A DNA stretch of 64,000 nt from Nemertoderma westbladi (GCA_032718475.1 JAUCBJ010008178.1:62001-126000), one strand, 5' to 3'; shown: positions 44,601 through 60,000, counted from the stretch's first letter. Numbers and translations: made by a program. The notes: generated by a model from the letters alone, not told the origin.

Positions 44601-47600
44601 AGCCATGGCAGTCTTATGGGGTGTAAACGCTACACCAACAATCAAAGCCATGGCAGTGTTATGGGGTGTAAACGCTACACCGACAACCAAGACCATGGCA
44701 GTGTTATGGGGTGTAAACGCTACACCGACAACCAAGGCCATGGCAGTGTTATGGGGTGTAAACGCTACACCGAGAACCAAAGCCATGGCAGTGTTATGGG
44801 GTGTAAACGCTACACCGACAACCAAGGCGGTGTGTAAACGCTACACCGACAACCAAAGCCATGGAAGTGTTATGGTATGTAAACGCTACACCAACAACCA
44901 AGGCCATGGCAGTGTTATGGGGTGTAAATGCTACACCGACAACCAAAGCCATGGCAGTCTTATGGGGTGTAAACGCTACACCAATAATCAAAGCCATGGC
45001 AGTGTTATGGGGTGTAAACGCTACACCGACAACCAAGACCATGGCAGTGTTATGGGGTGTAAACGCTACACCGACAACCAATGCCATGGCAGTGTTATGG
45101 GGTGTAAACGCTACACCGACAACCAAAGCCATGGCAGTGTTATGGGGTGTAAACGCTACACCGACAACCAAGGCGGTGTGTAAACGCTACACCGACAACC
45201 AAAGCCATGGAAGTGTTATGGTATGTAAACGCTACACCAACAACCAAGGCCATGGCAGTGTTATGGGGTGTAAATGCTACACCGACAACCAAAGCCATGG
45301 CAGTCTTATGGGGTGTAAACGCTACACCAACAATCAAAGCCATGGCAGTGTTATGGGGTGTAAACGCTACACCGACAACCAAGACCATGGCAGTGTTATG
45401 GGGTGTAAACGCTACACCGACAACCAAGGCCATGGCAGTGTTATGGGGTGTAAACGCTACACCGACAACCAAAGCCATGGCAGTGTTATGGGGTTTAAAC
45501 GCTACACCGACAACCAAAGCCATGGAAGTGTTATGGTGTGTAAACGCTACACCAACAACCAAGGCCATGGCAGTGTTATGGGGTGTAAACGCTACATAGA
45601 CAACCAAGGCCATGGCAGTGTTATGGGGTGTAAACGCTACACCAACAATCAAAGCCATGGCAGTGTTATGGGGTGTAAACGCTACACCGACAACCAAGAC
45701 CATGGCAGTGTTATGGGGTGTAAACGCTACACCGACAACCAAGGCCATGGCAGTGTTATGGGGTGTAAACGCTACACCGACAACCAAAGCCATGGCAGTG
45801 TTATGGGGTTTAAACGCTACACCGACAACCAAAGCCATGGAAGTGTTATGGTGTGTAAACGCTACACCAACAACCAAGGCCATGGCAGTGTTATGGGGTG
45901 TAAACGCTACATAGACAACCAAGGCCATGGCAGTGTTATGGGGTGTAAACGCTACACCAACAACCAAAGCCATAGAAGTGTTATGGTGTGTAAACGCTAC
46001 ACCAACAACCAAGGCCATGGCAGTGTTATGGGGTGTAAACGCTACACCAACAACCAAGGCCATGGTAGTGTTATGGGGTGTTAACGCTACACCAACAACC
46101 AAAGCCATGGCAGTGTTATGGGGTGTAAACGCTAAACCGACAACCAAAGCCATGGCAGTGTTATGGGGTGTAAACGCTAAACCGACAACCACGGCCAAGG
46201 CAGTGTTATGGGGTGTAAACGCTACACCAACAACCAAGGCCATGGCAGAGTTATGGTGTGTTAACGCTACACCAACAACCAAGGCCATGGCAGTGTTATG
46301 GGGTGTAAACGCTACACCGACAACCAAAGCCATGGCAGTCTTATGGGGTGTAAACGCTACACCAACAATCAAAGCCATGGCAGTGTTATGGGGTGTAAAC
46401 GCTACACCGACAACCAAGACCATGGCAGTGTTATGGGGTGTAAACGCTACACCGACAACCAAGGCCATGGCAGTGTTATGGGGTGTAAACGCTACACCGA
46501 GAACCAAAGCCATGGCAGTGTTATGGGGTGTAAACGCTACACCGACAACCAAGGCGGTGTGTAAACGCTACACCGACAACCAAAGCCATGGAAGTGTTAT
46601 GGTATGTAAACGCTACACCAACAACCAAGGCCATGGCAGTGTTATGGGGTGTAAATGCTACACCGACAACCAAAGCCATGGCAGTCTTATGGGGTGTAAA
46701 CGCTACACCAACAATCAAAGCCATGGCAGTGTTATGGGGTGTAAACGCTACACCGACAACCAGGACCATGGCAGTGTTATGGGGTGTAAACGCTACACCG
46801 ACAACCAAGGCCATGGCAGTGTTATGGGGTGTAAACGCTACACCGACAACCAAAGCCATGGCAGTGTTATGGGGTTTAAACGCTACACCGACAACCAAGG
46901 CGGTGTGTAAACGCTACACCGACAACCAAAGCCATGGAAGTGTTATGGTGTGTAAACGCTACACCAACAACCAAGGCCATGGCAGTGTTATGGGGTGTAA
47001 ACGCTACATAGACAACCAAGGCTATGGCAGTGTTATGGGGTGTAAACGCTACACCAACAACCAAAGCCATAGAAGTGTTATGGTGTGTAAACGCTACACC
47101 AACAACCAAGGCCATGGCAGTGTTATGGGGTGTAAACGCTACACCAACAACCAAAGCCATGGAAGTGTTATGGGGTGTAAACGCTACACCGACAACCAAG
47201 ACCATGGTAGTGTTATGGTGTGTAAACGCTACACCAACAACCAAGGCCATGACAGTGTTATGGGGTGTAAACGCTACACCAACAACCAAGACCATGGCGG
47301 TGTTATGGAGTGTAAACGCTACACAGACAACCAAGGCCATGGCGGTGTTATGGGGTGCAAACGCTACACCGACAACCAAAGCCATGGAAGTGTTATGGTG
47401 TGTAAACGCTACACCGACAACCAAGGCCATGGCAGTGTTTTGGGGTGTAAACGCTACACCGACAACCAAGGCCATGGCGGTGTTATGGGGTGTAAACGCT
47501 ACACCGACAACCAAAGCCATGGCAGTGTTATGGGGTGTAAACGCTAAACCGACAACCACGGCCAAGGCAGTGTTATGGGGTGTAAACGCTACACCAACAA

Positions 47601-50600
47601 CCAAGGCCATGGCAGAGTTATGGTGTGTTAACGCTACACCAACAACCAAGGCCATGGCAGTGTTATGGGGTGTAAACGCTACACCGACAACCAAAGCCAT
47701 GGCAGTCTTATGGGGTGTAAACGCTACACCAACAATCAAAGCCATGGCAGTGTTATGGGGTGTAAACGCTACACCAACAACCAAGGCCATGACAGTGTTA
47801 TGGGGTGTAAACGCTACACCAACAACCAAGACCATGGTAGTGTTATGGGGTGTAAACGCTACATAGACAACCAAGGCCATGGCGGTGTTATGGGGTGTAA
47901 ACGCAACACCGATAACCAAAGCCATGGAAGTGTTATGGTGTGTAAACGCTACACCGACAACCAAGGCCATGGCGGTGTTATGGGGTGTAAACGCTACACC
48001 GACAACCAAGGCCATGGCGGTGTTATGGAGTGTAAACGCTACACAGACAACCAAGGCCATGGCGGTGTTATGGGGTGCAAACGCTACACCGACAACCAAA
48101 GCCATGGAAGTGTTATGGTGTGTAAACGCTACACCGACAACCAAGGCCATGGCAGTGTTTTGGGGTGTAAACGCTACACCGACAACCAAGGCCATGGCGG
48201 TGTTATGGGGTGTAAACGCTACACCGACAACCAAAGCCATGGCAGTGTTATGGGGTGTAAACGCTAAACCGACAACCACGGCCAAGGCAGTGTTATGGGG
48301 TGTAAACGCTACACCAACAACCAAGGCCATGGCAGAGTTATGGTGTGTTAACGCTACACCAACAACCAAGGCCATGGCAGTGTTATGGGGTGTAAACGCT
48401 ACACCGACAACCAAAGCCATGGCAGTCTTATGGGGTGTAAACGCTACACCAACAATCAAAGCCATGGCAGTGTTATGGGGTGTAAACGCTACACCGACAA
48501 CCAAGACCATGGCAGTGTTATGGGGTGTAAACGCTACACCGACAACCAAGGCCATGGCAGTGTTATGGGGTGTAAACGCTACACCGAGAACCAAAGCCAT
48601 GGCAGTGTTATGGGGTGTAAACGCTACACCGACAACCAAGGCGGTGTGTAAACGCTACACCGACAACCAAAGCCATGGAAGTGTTATGGTATGTAAACGC
48701 TACACCAACAACCAAGGCCATGGCAGTGTTATGGGGTGTAAATGCTACACCGACAACCAAAGCCATGGCAGTCTTATGGGGTGTAAACGCTACACCAATA
48801 ATCAAAGCCATGGCAGTGTTATGGGGTGTAAACGCTACACCGACAACCAAGACCATGGCAGTGTTATGGGGTGTAAACGCTACACCGACAACCAATGCCA
48901 TGGCAGTGTTATGGGGTGTAAACGCTACACCGACAACCAAAGCCATGGCAGTGTTATGGGGTGTAAACGCTACACCGACAACCAAGGCGGTGTGTAAACG
49001 CTACACCGACAACCAAAGCCATGGAAGTGTTATGGTATGTAAACGCTACACCAACAACCAAGGCCATGGCAGTGTTATGGGGTGTAAATGCTACACCGAC
49101 AACCAAAGCCATGGCAGTCTTATGGGGTGTAAACGCTACACCAACAATCAAAGCCATGGCAGTGTTATGGGGTGTAAACGCTACACCGACAACCAAGACC
49201 ATGGCAGTGTTATGGGGTGTAAACGCTACACCGACAACCAAGGCCATGGCAGTGTTATGGGGTGTAAACGCTACACCGACAACCAAAGCCATGGCAGTGT
49301 TATGGGGTTTAAACGCTACACCGACAACCAAAGCCATGGAAGTGTTATGGTGTGTAAACGCTACACCAACAACCAAGGCCATGGCAGTGTTATGGGGTGT
49401 AAACGCTACATAGACAACCAAGGCCATGGCAGTGTTATGGGGTGTAAACGCTACACCAACAATCAAAGCCATGGCAGTGTTATGGGGTGTAAACGCTACA
49501 CCGACAACCAAGACCATGGCAGTGTTATGGGGTGTAAACGCTACACCGACAACCAAGGCCATGGCAGTGTTATGGGGTGTAAACGCTACACCGACAACCA
49601 AAGCCATGGCAGTGTTATGGGGTTTAAACGCTACACCGACAACCAAAGCCATGGAAGTGTTATGGTGTGTAAACGCTACACCAACAACCAAGGCCATGGC
49701 AGTGTTATGGGGTGTAAACGCTACATAGACAACCAAGGCCATGGCAGTGTTATGGGGTGTAAACGCTACACCAACAACCAAAGCCATAGAAGTGTTATGG
49801 TGTGTAAACGCTACACCAACAACCAAGGCCATGGCAGTGTTATGGGGTGTAAACGCTACACCAACAACCAAGGCCATGGTAGTGTTATGGGGTGTTAACG
49901 CTACACCAACAACCAAAGCCATGGCAGTGTTATGGGGTGTAAACGCTAAACCGACAACCAAAGCCATGGCAGTGTTATGGGGTGTAAACGCTAAACCGAC
50001 AACCACGGCCAAGGCAGTGTTATGGGGTGTAAACGCTACACCAACAACCAAGGCCATGGCAGAGTTATGGTGTGTTAACGCTACACCAACAACCAAGGCC
50101 ATGGCAGTGTTATGGGGTGTAAACGCTACACCGACAACCAAAGCCATGGCAGTCTTATGGGGTGTAAACGCTACACCAACAATCAAAGCCATGGCAGTGT
50201 TATGGGGTGTAAACGCTACACCGACAACCAAGACCATGGCAGTGTTATGGGGTGTAAACGCTACACCGACAACCAAGGCCATGGCAGTGTTATGGGGTGT
50301 AAACGCTACACCGAGAACCAAAGCCATGGCAGTGTTATGGGGTGTAAACGCTACACCGACAACCAAGGCGGTGTGTAAACGCTACACCGACAACCAAAGC
50401 CATGGAAGTGTTATGGTATGTAAACGCTACACCAACAACCAAGGCCATGGCAGTGTTATGGGGTGTAAATGCTACACCGACAACCAAAGCCATGGCAGTC
50501 TTATGGGGTGTAAACGCTACACCAACAATCAAAGCCATGGCAGTGTTATGGGGTGTAAACGCTACACCGACAACCAGGACCATGGCAGTGTTATGGGGTG

Positions 50601-52855
50601 TAAACGCTACACCGACAACCAAGGCCATGGCAGTGTTATGGGGTGTAAACGCTACACCGACAACCAAAGCCATGGCAGTGTTATGGGGTTTAAACGCTAC
50701 ACCGACAACCAAGGCGGTGTGTAAACGCTACACCGACAACCAAAGCCATGGAAGTGTTATGGTGTGTAAACGCTACACCAACAACCAAGGCCATGGCAGT
50801 GTTATGGGGTGTAAACGCTACATAGACAACCAAGGCTATGGCAGTGTTATGGGGTGTAAACGCTACACCAACAACCAAAGCCATAGAAGTGTTATGGTGT
50901 GTAAACGCTACACCAACAACCAAGGCCATGGCAGTGTTATGGGGTGTAAACGCTACACCAACAACCAAAGCCATGGAAGTGTTATGGGGTGTAAACGCTA
51001 CACCGACAACCAAGACCATGGTAGTGTTATGGTGTGTAAACGCTACACCAACAACCAAGGCCATGACAGTGTTATGGGGTGTAAACGCTACACCAACAAC
51101 CAAGACCATGGTAGTGTTATGGGGTGTAAACGCTACATAGACAACCAAGGCCATGGCGGTGTTATGGGGTGTAAACGCAACACCGATAACCAAAGCCATG
51201 GAAGTGTTATGGTGTGTAAACGCTACACCGACAACCAAGGCCATGGCGGTGTTATGGGGTGTAAACGCTACACCGACAACCAAGGCCATGGCGGTGTTAT
51301 GGAGTGTAAACGCTACACACACAACCAAGGCCATGGCGGTGTTATGGGGTGCAAACGCTACACCGACAACCAAAGCCATGGAAGTGTTATGGTGTGTAAA
51401 CGCTACACCGACAACCAAGGCCATGGCAGTGTTTTGGGGTGTAAACGCTACACCGACAACCAAGGCCATGGCGGTGTTATGGGGTGTAAACGCTACACCG
51501 ACAACCAAGGCCATGGCGGTGTTATGGAGTGTAAACGCTACACCGACAACCAAGGCCATGGTAGTGTTATGGAGTGTAAACGCTACACAGACAACCAAGG
51601 CCATGGCGGTGTTATGGGGTGCAAACGCTACACCGACAACCAAAGCCATGGAAGTGTTATGGTGTGTAAACGCTACACCGACAACCAAGGCCATGGCGGT
51701 GTTATGGTGTGTAAACGCTACACCGACAACCAAGGCCATGGCAGTGTTATGGTGTGTAAACGCTACACCGACAACCAAGACCATGGTAGTGTTATGGGGT
51801 GTAAACGCTACACCAACAACCAAAGCCATGGAAGTGTTATGGGGTGTAAACGCTACATAGACAACCAAGGCCATGGCAGTGTTATGGGGTGTAAACGCTA
51901 CACCAACAACCAAAGCCATGGAAGTGTTATGGTGTGTAAACGCTACACCGACAACAAGAGCCGACAACATCAAATATGAAACTGTAACCTATGCGCTTCA
52001 CTCTCGTTTATTGTTTTGATTAGAAAAGGGTTCCACTCTATATGTTTTTTCTCTGAATTGATACTTTAACATTATTGGTAATTAGCGTCAATGTTGGTTG
52101 TCTGAGTGGCGTTTACACCCAGAGTTATGAGCAAATGAATAGACCTAATTAAAATCGCTGTCCTATTGATTTTGGTGTAGCTAGCCAAAATGTTCATGTA
52201 TATAATTTTAACTAACGGTACCACAATTACCTTCTAAAATACCACAACAGTATTATTGAAAATCTCTCACCTTATAAATTTTGTTTATATCCAATTTAAT
52301 ACTGCCGGTACAGTTGCTATCTGCTTTGAGGTCTTTCTTACAACAGGTATCTGGTACCATGCCCGGATTCTTCATTCCCCATGGAGTATCGCTCCAATCA
52401 GTATACTCCATAAACCCACAGCAGCCGGCGTTGCTCTGTATCGCGTTCATAACAGATGGATTGGTGAGGTAATCCGATTGTGCTTTTTCTATCTCGGTTC
52501 TAGTACCATTGGTCAGTAAATCCCTGTAATGATAGGCCAATGAACCGCTGACAATCTCTAAAGCGAAGATGACAAGTACAAAGGTAAAGAACATCGCAAG
52601 GAGACATTTATTTGACTGGAAGACACCGCAGCATCCAATGATAGACGTAATGAAGACAAAAACACCGATTATGATAAACACAACAGCGGGGATGACAACG
52701 TATCTAACTGATACTAAATGGAACTCCTCGTAGGAAGTTATAGCCCAGGCGGCAATGTAGAACAGAACGCCGGCCACGGCCCATAGAACGACGTTGAGAA
52801 GGATAATGATAAACCGTGAGGTACATTGGCAACTATCAGCCGTACAACATCCCAT
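38517..52855 (-). CDS. tetraspanin, two coding exons, 254 aa
   Basis: Exon 1 (52855-52271, 195 codons) joins exon 2 (38696-38517) in phase 0. The product is a four-pass membrane organiser. Predicted TM1 is about residues 15-39, TM2 51-74, TM3 84-107 and TM4 209-235. The large extracellular loop (about 108-208) has the CCG motif (145-147), PDTCC (CC 171-172), Cys182 and the GC before TM4 (Cys198), so six cysteines, plus glycosylation sequons NGT (116) and NCT (181). Cys3 and Cys4 are likely palmitoylation sites. The C-terminal tail carries YTDI, a Yxx-hydrophobic sorting motif. Length and layout are normal for the family. The 13,574-bp intron is about 97% a 45-bp minisatellite. Confidence 0.95.
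38730..51955 (+). repeat. 45-bp minisatellite in the tetraspanin intron, with 3.3-3.8-kb higher-order units
   Basis: The unit consists of ttatggggtgtaaacgctac, accgacaaccaaagccatgg, cagtg (45 bp), nearly 300 copies. Occasional 31-bp units (14-bp deletion, ccaaggcggtgtgtaaacgc) act as landmarks. A superunit starting at about 41297 recurs at 44571 (offset 3274 bp = 70 full + 4 short units) and 48385 (offset 3814 bp = 82 + 4). Shorter shared blocks occur at 39328, 40231, 43024, 46298, 47665 and 50112. Because 45 is a multiple of three, three frames stay open for hundreds of codons; none resembles a real protein. CCATGG occurs in nearly every unit. Confidence 0.97.
51956..52270 (-). other. 5' end of the tetraspanin intron
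   Basis: Unique sequence between the minisatellite and the exon 1 donor (gtgaga on the minus strand, starting at 52270). No other feature is seen. Confidence 0.6.
52271..52855 (-). CDS. tetraspanin exon 1 (start to large loop)
   Basis: Starts at ATG 52855 with MGCCTADSCQCTSRF and ends ..LDINKIYK before a gtgaga donor (52270). It holds TM1 to TM3 and most of the large loop, including AGCCGFMEYTDW and PDTCC. If the donor is ignored the frame stops five codons later. The N-terminal MGCC is typical of tetraspanins. Confidence 0.95.
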
Positions 52856-54062
52856 GGCGAATCAGATATAGTAGAAAACGTAATCTCGGAAAAAGTACAA
52901 TTATAATGAATTTATAATGAATTTTGTTTTGAATTTATAAATATGACAGGATATTTTCAGCATAAATGCAATAAAGCCTAGAGTGCACCCTAATGCCAGT
53001 TAACTGGTAGTTTATGGCAGTTTATCCAATGAGACCACCTGTTTGCATTGAGTAACGCCAATATTAATTGGACTTTGCCTAATCCAGTAAACAACTCAAT
53101 AAGTCACATATTGTCCTAAACTAATTTATCATTGTCCATTCTAATAAGCTTTGATAAACGACTGATTTGCTAGAAACAACTGCGATAGACCAATTAATAA
53201 TAATTATAATAATGAAAACTTTGCTACAATATCCTAATCCCGTATAAAAATGATAACAAAAACATCGATTAATTAATATAGGCCTACTGTATTGTAGGTA
53301 TAGAAAGTCGCGATAGCGTGTGGGGAAGGGGATGGCACAAATCATCACCAACCATAATAATATGTATTGAATATATTCAATATGCTATTTCGCTAACTGT
53401 CTTAACATGTTAGCTATTTATTTTGGAATAATTGTTATTTTCTTGAGCTACAAGTGAGGGGGTCCGGCAACAATTTGCAGAAACAAGTTGCAGGTTGCAG
53501 CAACAAGTTGCAGAAACAAATTGGATGTTGCAGCAACAAGTTTATGTGTGTGAGGGGGTCCAGCAACAAGTTTCAGAAACAAGTTGCTCCGTGTGAGGGG
53601 GCATTAACCGCTTACATCAACATTTGGAAATTAATATTGTAATTTTGCGTAAAATCTTATACTGGTATCACAGTGGTTCAAAGCTACTTGGCCGCACCCA
53701 CCCGCCTCTCGAGTATTAATGTCTGCTCATTATAATGCTCATTTTCGTTTTAAACCGGAACCAATGATTTATTATAGATTAAAATAAATATTGAGATTAC
53801 AAAAAGAGTTAGTGTTCTAAGAAAAACATAATCAAATTACTCGGTGAGATTTATAGATTTCGGCCGCAAGTTTTTCAGCCGAAATATGCTTATTTAATGT
53901 TATTTATTATTATATTTACGGTCGAAATGTATCTTTTTACAAAACATTTTTACTTTTCCGACAGGCATTTTAAATAAATAAATTCCTATTAACAGAGTAG
54001 CATTTCCACCACGGCCATGTTAGGCCTATTCATGCAACCAATCCATACCGTAGGGAATATTA
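52856..54062 (-). other. upstream region of the tetraspanin, with small repeats
   Basis: No gene. A TATAAAT on the minus strand (52933-52939) lies about 80 bp before the start codon and is a possible TATA box, though such motifs are frequent in AT-rich DNA. At 53455-53600 there are several degenerate copies of gcaacaagttgcagaaac between two gtgagggggtcc segments, probably an eroded repeat. Confidence 0.35.
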
Positions 54063-57000
54063 CAGTACACTGTATGGATTCCTTTTAATAGAATCAGCTG
54101 ATTGTGACACTGTATGGATTCCCTTTAATAGAATCAGCCGACTGTGACACTGTATGGATTCCCTTTAATAGAATCAGCTGATTGTGACACTGTATGGATT
54201 CCATTTAATAGAATCAGCCGACTGTGACACTGTATGGATTCCTTTTAATAGAATCAGCTGATTGTGACACTGTATGGATTCCTTTTAATAGAATCAGCTG
54301 ATTGTGACACTGTATGGATTCCATTTAATAGAATCAGCTGATTGTGACACTGTATGGATTCCATTTAATAGAATCAGCTGATTGTGACACTGTATGGATT
54401 CCTTTTAATAGAATCAGCCGACTGTGACACTGTATGGATTCCTTTTAATAGAATCAGCCGACTGTGACACTGTATGGATTCCTTTTAATAGAATCAGCTG
54501 ATTGTGACACTGTATGGATTCCATTTAATAGAATCAGCTGATTGTGACACTGTATGGATTCCATTTAATAGAATCAGCTGATTGTGACACTGTATGGATT
54601 CCCTTTAATAGAATCAGCCGACTGTGACACTGTATGGATTCCCTTTAATAGAATCAGCTGATTGTGACACTGTATGGATTCCATTTAATAGAATCAGCCG
54701 ACTGTGACACTGTATGGATTCCTTTTAATAGAATCAGCTGATTGTGACACTGTATGGATTCCTTTTAATAGAATCGGCTGATTGTGACACTGTATGGATT
54801 CCATTTAATAGAATCAGCTGATTGTGACACTGTATGGATTCCATTTAATAGAATCAGCTGATTGTGACACTGTATGGATTCCTTTTAATAGAATCAGCCG
54901 ACTGTGACACTGTATGGATTCCTTTTAATAGAATCAGCCGACTGTGACACTGTATGGATTCCTTTTAATATAATCAGCTGATTGTGACACTGTATGGATT
55001 CCATTTAATAGAATCAGCTGATTGTGACACTGTATGGATTCCTTTTAATAGAATCAGCCGACTGTGACACTGTATGGATTCCATTTAATAGAATCAGCTG
55101 ATTGTGACACTGTATGGATTCCTTTTAATAGAATCAGCTGATTGTGACACTGTATGGATTCAATTTAATAGAATCAGCTGATTGTGACACTGTATGGATT
55201 CCTTTTAATAGAATCAGCTGATTGTGACACTGTATGGATTCCATTTAATAGAATCAGCCGACTGTGACACTGTATGGATTCCATTTAATAGAATCAGCTG
55301 ATTGTGACACTGTATGGATTCCTTTTAATAGAATCAGCTGATTGTGACACTGTATGGATTCCTTTTAATAGAATCAGCTGATTGTGACACTGTATGGATT
55401 CCTTTTAATAGAATCAGCTGATTGTGACACTGTATGGATTCCTTTTAATAGAATCAGCTGATTGTGACACTGTATGGATTCCATTTAATAGAATCAGCTG
55501 ATTGTGACACTGTATGGATTCCTTTTAATAGAATCAGCCGACTGTGACACTGTATGGATTCCATTTAATAGAATCAGCTGATTGTGACACTGTATGGATT
55601 CCTTTTAATAGAATCAGCTGATTGTGACACTGTATGGATTCCATTTAATAGAATCAGCTGATTGTGACACTGTATGGATTCCTTTTAATAGAATCAGCTG
55701 ATTGTGACACTGTATGGATTCCATTTAATAGAATCAGCCGACTGTGACACTGTATGGATTCCATTTAATAGAATCAGCTGATTGTGACACTGTATGGATT
55801 CCTTTTAATAGAATCAGCTGATTGTGACACTGTATGGATTCCATTTAATAGAATCAGCCGACTGTGACACTGTATGGATTCCATTTAATAGAATCAGCCG
55901 ACTGTGACACTGTATGGATTCCATTTAATAGAATCAGCTGATTGTGACACTGTATGGATTCCATTTAATAGAATCAGCTGATTGTGACACTGTATGGATT
56001 CCTTTTAATAGAATCAGCTGATTGTGACACTGTATGGATTCCATTTAATAGAATCAGCCGACTGTGACACTGTATGGATTCCATTTAATAGAATCAGCTG
56101 ATTGTGACACTGTATGGATTCCATTTAATAGAATCAGCCGACTGTGACACTGTATGGATTCCATTTAATAGAATCAGCTGATTGTGACACTGTATGGATT
56201 CCTTTTAATAGAATCAGCTGATTGTGACACTGTATGGATTCCATTTAATAGAATCAGCTGACTGTGACACTGTATGGATTCCATTTAATAGAATCAGCTG
56301 ATTGTGACACTGTATGGATTCCTTTTAATAGAATCAGCTGATTGTGACACTGTATGGATTCCATTTAATAGAATCAGCTGACTGTGACACTGTATGGATT
56401 CCTTTTAATAGAATCAGCCGACTGTGACACTGTATGGATTCCATTTAATAGAATCAGCCGACTGTGACACTGTATGGATTCCATTTAATAGAATCAGCTG
56501 ATTGTGACACTGTATGGATTCCTTTTAATAGAATCAGCTGATTGTGACACTGTATGGATTCCATTTAATAGAATCAGCTGACTGTGACACTGTATGGATT
56601 CCTTTTAATAGAATCAGCTGATTGTGACACTGTATGGATTCCATTTAATAGAATCAGCTGATTGTGACACTGTATGGATTCCTTTTAATAGAATCAGCTG
56701 ATTGTGACACTGTATGGATTCCATTTAATAGAATCAGCCGACTGTGACACTGTATGGATTCCTTTTAATAGAATCAGCTGATTGTGACACTGTACGGATT
56801 CCCTTTAATAGAATCAGCCGAGTGTGACACTGTATGGATTCCTTTTAATAGAATCAGCTGATTGTGACACTGTATGGATTCCATTTAATAGAATCAGCCG
56901 ACTGTGACACTGTATGGATTCCATTTAATAGAATCAGCTGATTGTGACACTGTATGGATTCCTTTTAATAGAATCAGCTGATTGTGACACTGTATGGATT

Positions 57001-60000
57001 CCTTTTAATAGAATCAGGTGATTGTGACACTGTATGGATTCCATTTAATAGAATCAGCCGACTGTGACACTGTATGGATTCCATTTAATAGAATCAGCTG
57101 ATTGTGACACTGTATGGATTCCTTTTAATAGAATCAGCCGACTGTGACACTGTATGGATTCCATTTAATAGAATCAGCCGACTGTGACACTGTATGGATT
57201 CCTTTTAATAGAATCAGGTGATTGTGACACTGTATGGATTCCTTTTAATAGAATCAGCTGATTGTGACACTGTATGGATTCCATTTAATAGAATCAGCTG
57301 ATTGTGACACTGTATGGATTCCTTTTAATATAATCAGCCGACTGTGACACTGTATGGATTCCATTTAATAGAATCAGCCGACTGTGACACTGTATGGATT
57401 CCATTTAATAGAATCAGCTGATTGTGACACTGTATGGATTCCTTTTAATAGAATCAGCTGATTGTGACACTGTATGGATTCCATTTAATAGAATCAGCTG
57501 ACTGTGACACTGTATGGATTCCTTTTAATAGAATCAGCTGATTGTGACACTGTATGGATTCCATTTAATAGAATCAGCTGATTGTGACACTGTATGGATT
57601 CCTTTTAATAGAATCAGCTGATTGTGACACTGTATGGATTCCATTTAATAGAATCAGCCGACTGTGACACTGTATGGATTCCTTTTAATAGAATCAGCTG
57701 ATTGTGACACTGTACGGATTCCCTTTAATAGAATCAGCCGACTGTGACACTGTATGGATTCCTTTTAATAGAATCAGCTGATTGTGACACTGTATGGATT
57801 CCATTTAATAGAATCAGCCGACTGTGACACTGTATGGATTCCATTTAATAGAATCAGCTGATTGTGACACTGTATGGATTCCTTTTAATAGAATCAGCTG
57901 ATTGTGACACTGTATGGATTCCTTTTAATAGAATCAGGTGATTGTGACACTGTATGGATTCCATTTAATAGAATCAGCCGACTGTGACACTGTATGGATT
58001 CCATTTAATAGAATCAGCTGATTGTGACACTGTATGGATTCCTTTTAATAGAATCAGCCGACTGTGACACTGTATGGATTCCATTTAATAGAATCAGCCG
58101 ACTGTGACACTGTATGGATTCCTTTTAATAGAATCAGGTGATTGTGACACTGTATGGATTCCTTTTAATAGAATCAGCTGATTGTGACACTGTATGGATT
58201 CCATTTAATAGAATCAGCCGACTGTGACACTGTATGGATTCCATTTAATAGAATCAGCCGACTGTGACACTGTATGGATTCCTTTTAATAGAATCAGCTG
58301 ATTGTGACACTGTATGGATTCCATTTAATAGAATCAGCCGACTGTGACGCTGTATGGATTCCTTTTAATAGAATCAGCTGATTGTGACACTGTACGGATT
58401 CCCTTTAATAGAATCAGCCGACTGTGACACTGTATGGATTCCTTTTAATAGAATCAGCTGATTGTGACACTGTACGGATTCCCTTTAATAGAATCAGCCG
58501 ACTGTGACACTGTATGGATTCCTTTTAATAGAATCAGCTGATTGTGACACTGTATGGATTCCATTTAATAGAATCAGCCGACTGTGACACTGTATGGATT
58601 CCATTTAATAGAATCAGCTGATTGTGACACTGTATGGATTCCTTTTAATAGAATCAGCTGATTGTGACACTGTATGGATTCCATTTAATAGAATCAGCCG
58701 ACTGTGACACTGTATGGATTCCTTTTAATAGAATCAGGTGATTGTGACACTGTATGGATTCCATTTAATAGAATCAGCCGACTGTGACACTGTATGGATT
58801 CCATTTAATAGAATCAGCTGATTGTGACACTGTATGGATTCCTTTTAATAGAATCAGCTGATTGTGACACTGTATGGATTCCATTTAATAGAATCAGCCG
58901 ACTGTGACACTGTATGGATTCCTTTTAATAGAATCAGCTGATTGTGACACTGTACGGATTCCCTTTAATAGAATCAGCCGACTGTGACACTGTATGGATT
59001 CCTTTTAATAGAATCAGCTGATTGTGACACTGTATGGATTCCATTTAATAGAATCAGCTGACTGTGACACTGTATGGATTCCATTTAATAGAATCAGCTG
59101 ATTGTGACACTGTATGGATTCCTTTTAATAGAATCAGCTGATTGTGACACTGTATGGATTCCATTTAATAGAATCAGCTGACTGTGACACTGTATGGATT
59201 CCTTTTAATAGAATCAGCCGACTGTGACACTGTATGGATTCCATTTAATAGAATCAGCCGACTGTGACACTGTATGGATTCCATTTAATGGAATCAGCTG
59301 ATTGTGACACTGTATGGATTCCTTTTAATAGAATCAGCTGATTGTGACACTGTATGGATTCCATTTAATAGAATCAGCTGACTGTGACACTGTATGGATT
59401 CCTTTTAATAGAATCAGCTGATTGTGACACTGTATGGATTCCATTTAATAGAATCAGCTGATTGTGACACTGTATGGATTCCTTTTAATAGAATCAGCTG
59501 ATTGTGACACTGTATGGATTCCATTTAATAGAATCAGCCGACTGTGACACTGTATGGATTCCTTTTAATAGAATCAGCTGATTGTGACACTGTACGGATT
59601 CCCTTTAATAGAATCAGCCGACTGTGACACTGTATGGATTCCTTTTAATAGAATCAGCTGATTGTGACACTGTATGGATTCCATTTAATAGAATCAGCCG
59701 ACTGTGACACTGTATGGATTCCATTTAATAGAATCAGCTGATTGTGACACTGTATGGATTCCTTTTAATAGAATCAGCTGATTGTGACACTGTATGGATT
59801 CCTTTTAATAGAATCAGGTGATTGTGACACTGTATGGATTCCATTTAATAGAATCAGCCGACTGTGACACTGTATGGATTCCATTTAATAGAATCAGCTG
59901 ATTGTGACACTGTATGGATTCCTTTTAATAGAATCAGCTGATTGTGACACTGTATGGATTCCATTTAATAGAATCAGCTGATTGTGACACTGTATGGATT

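Noticed and set aside
38743-51979. Many long frames (up to 587 codons) on both strands in the 45-bp array
   Set aside because: The unit is 15 codons and lacks stops in three frames, so length alone is meaningless. The repeats accept substitutions and 31-bp units without regard to frame, and the array lies within an intron of a real gene.
52256-52519. Plus-strand frames opposite tetraspanin exon 1
   Set aside because: Antisense shadows of a clearly coding minus-strand exon.
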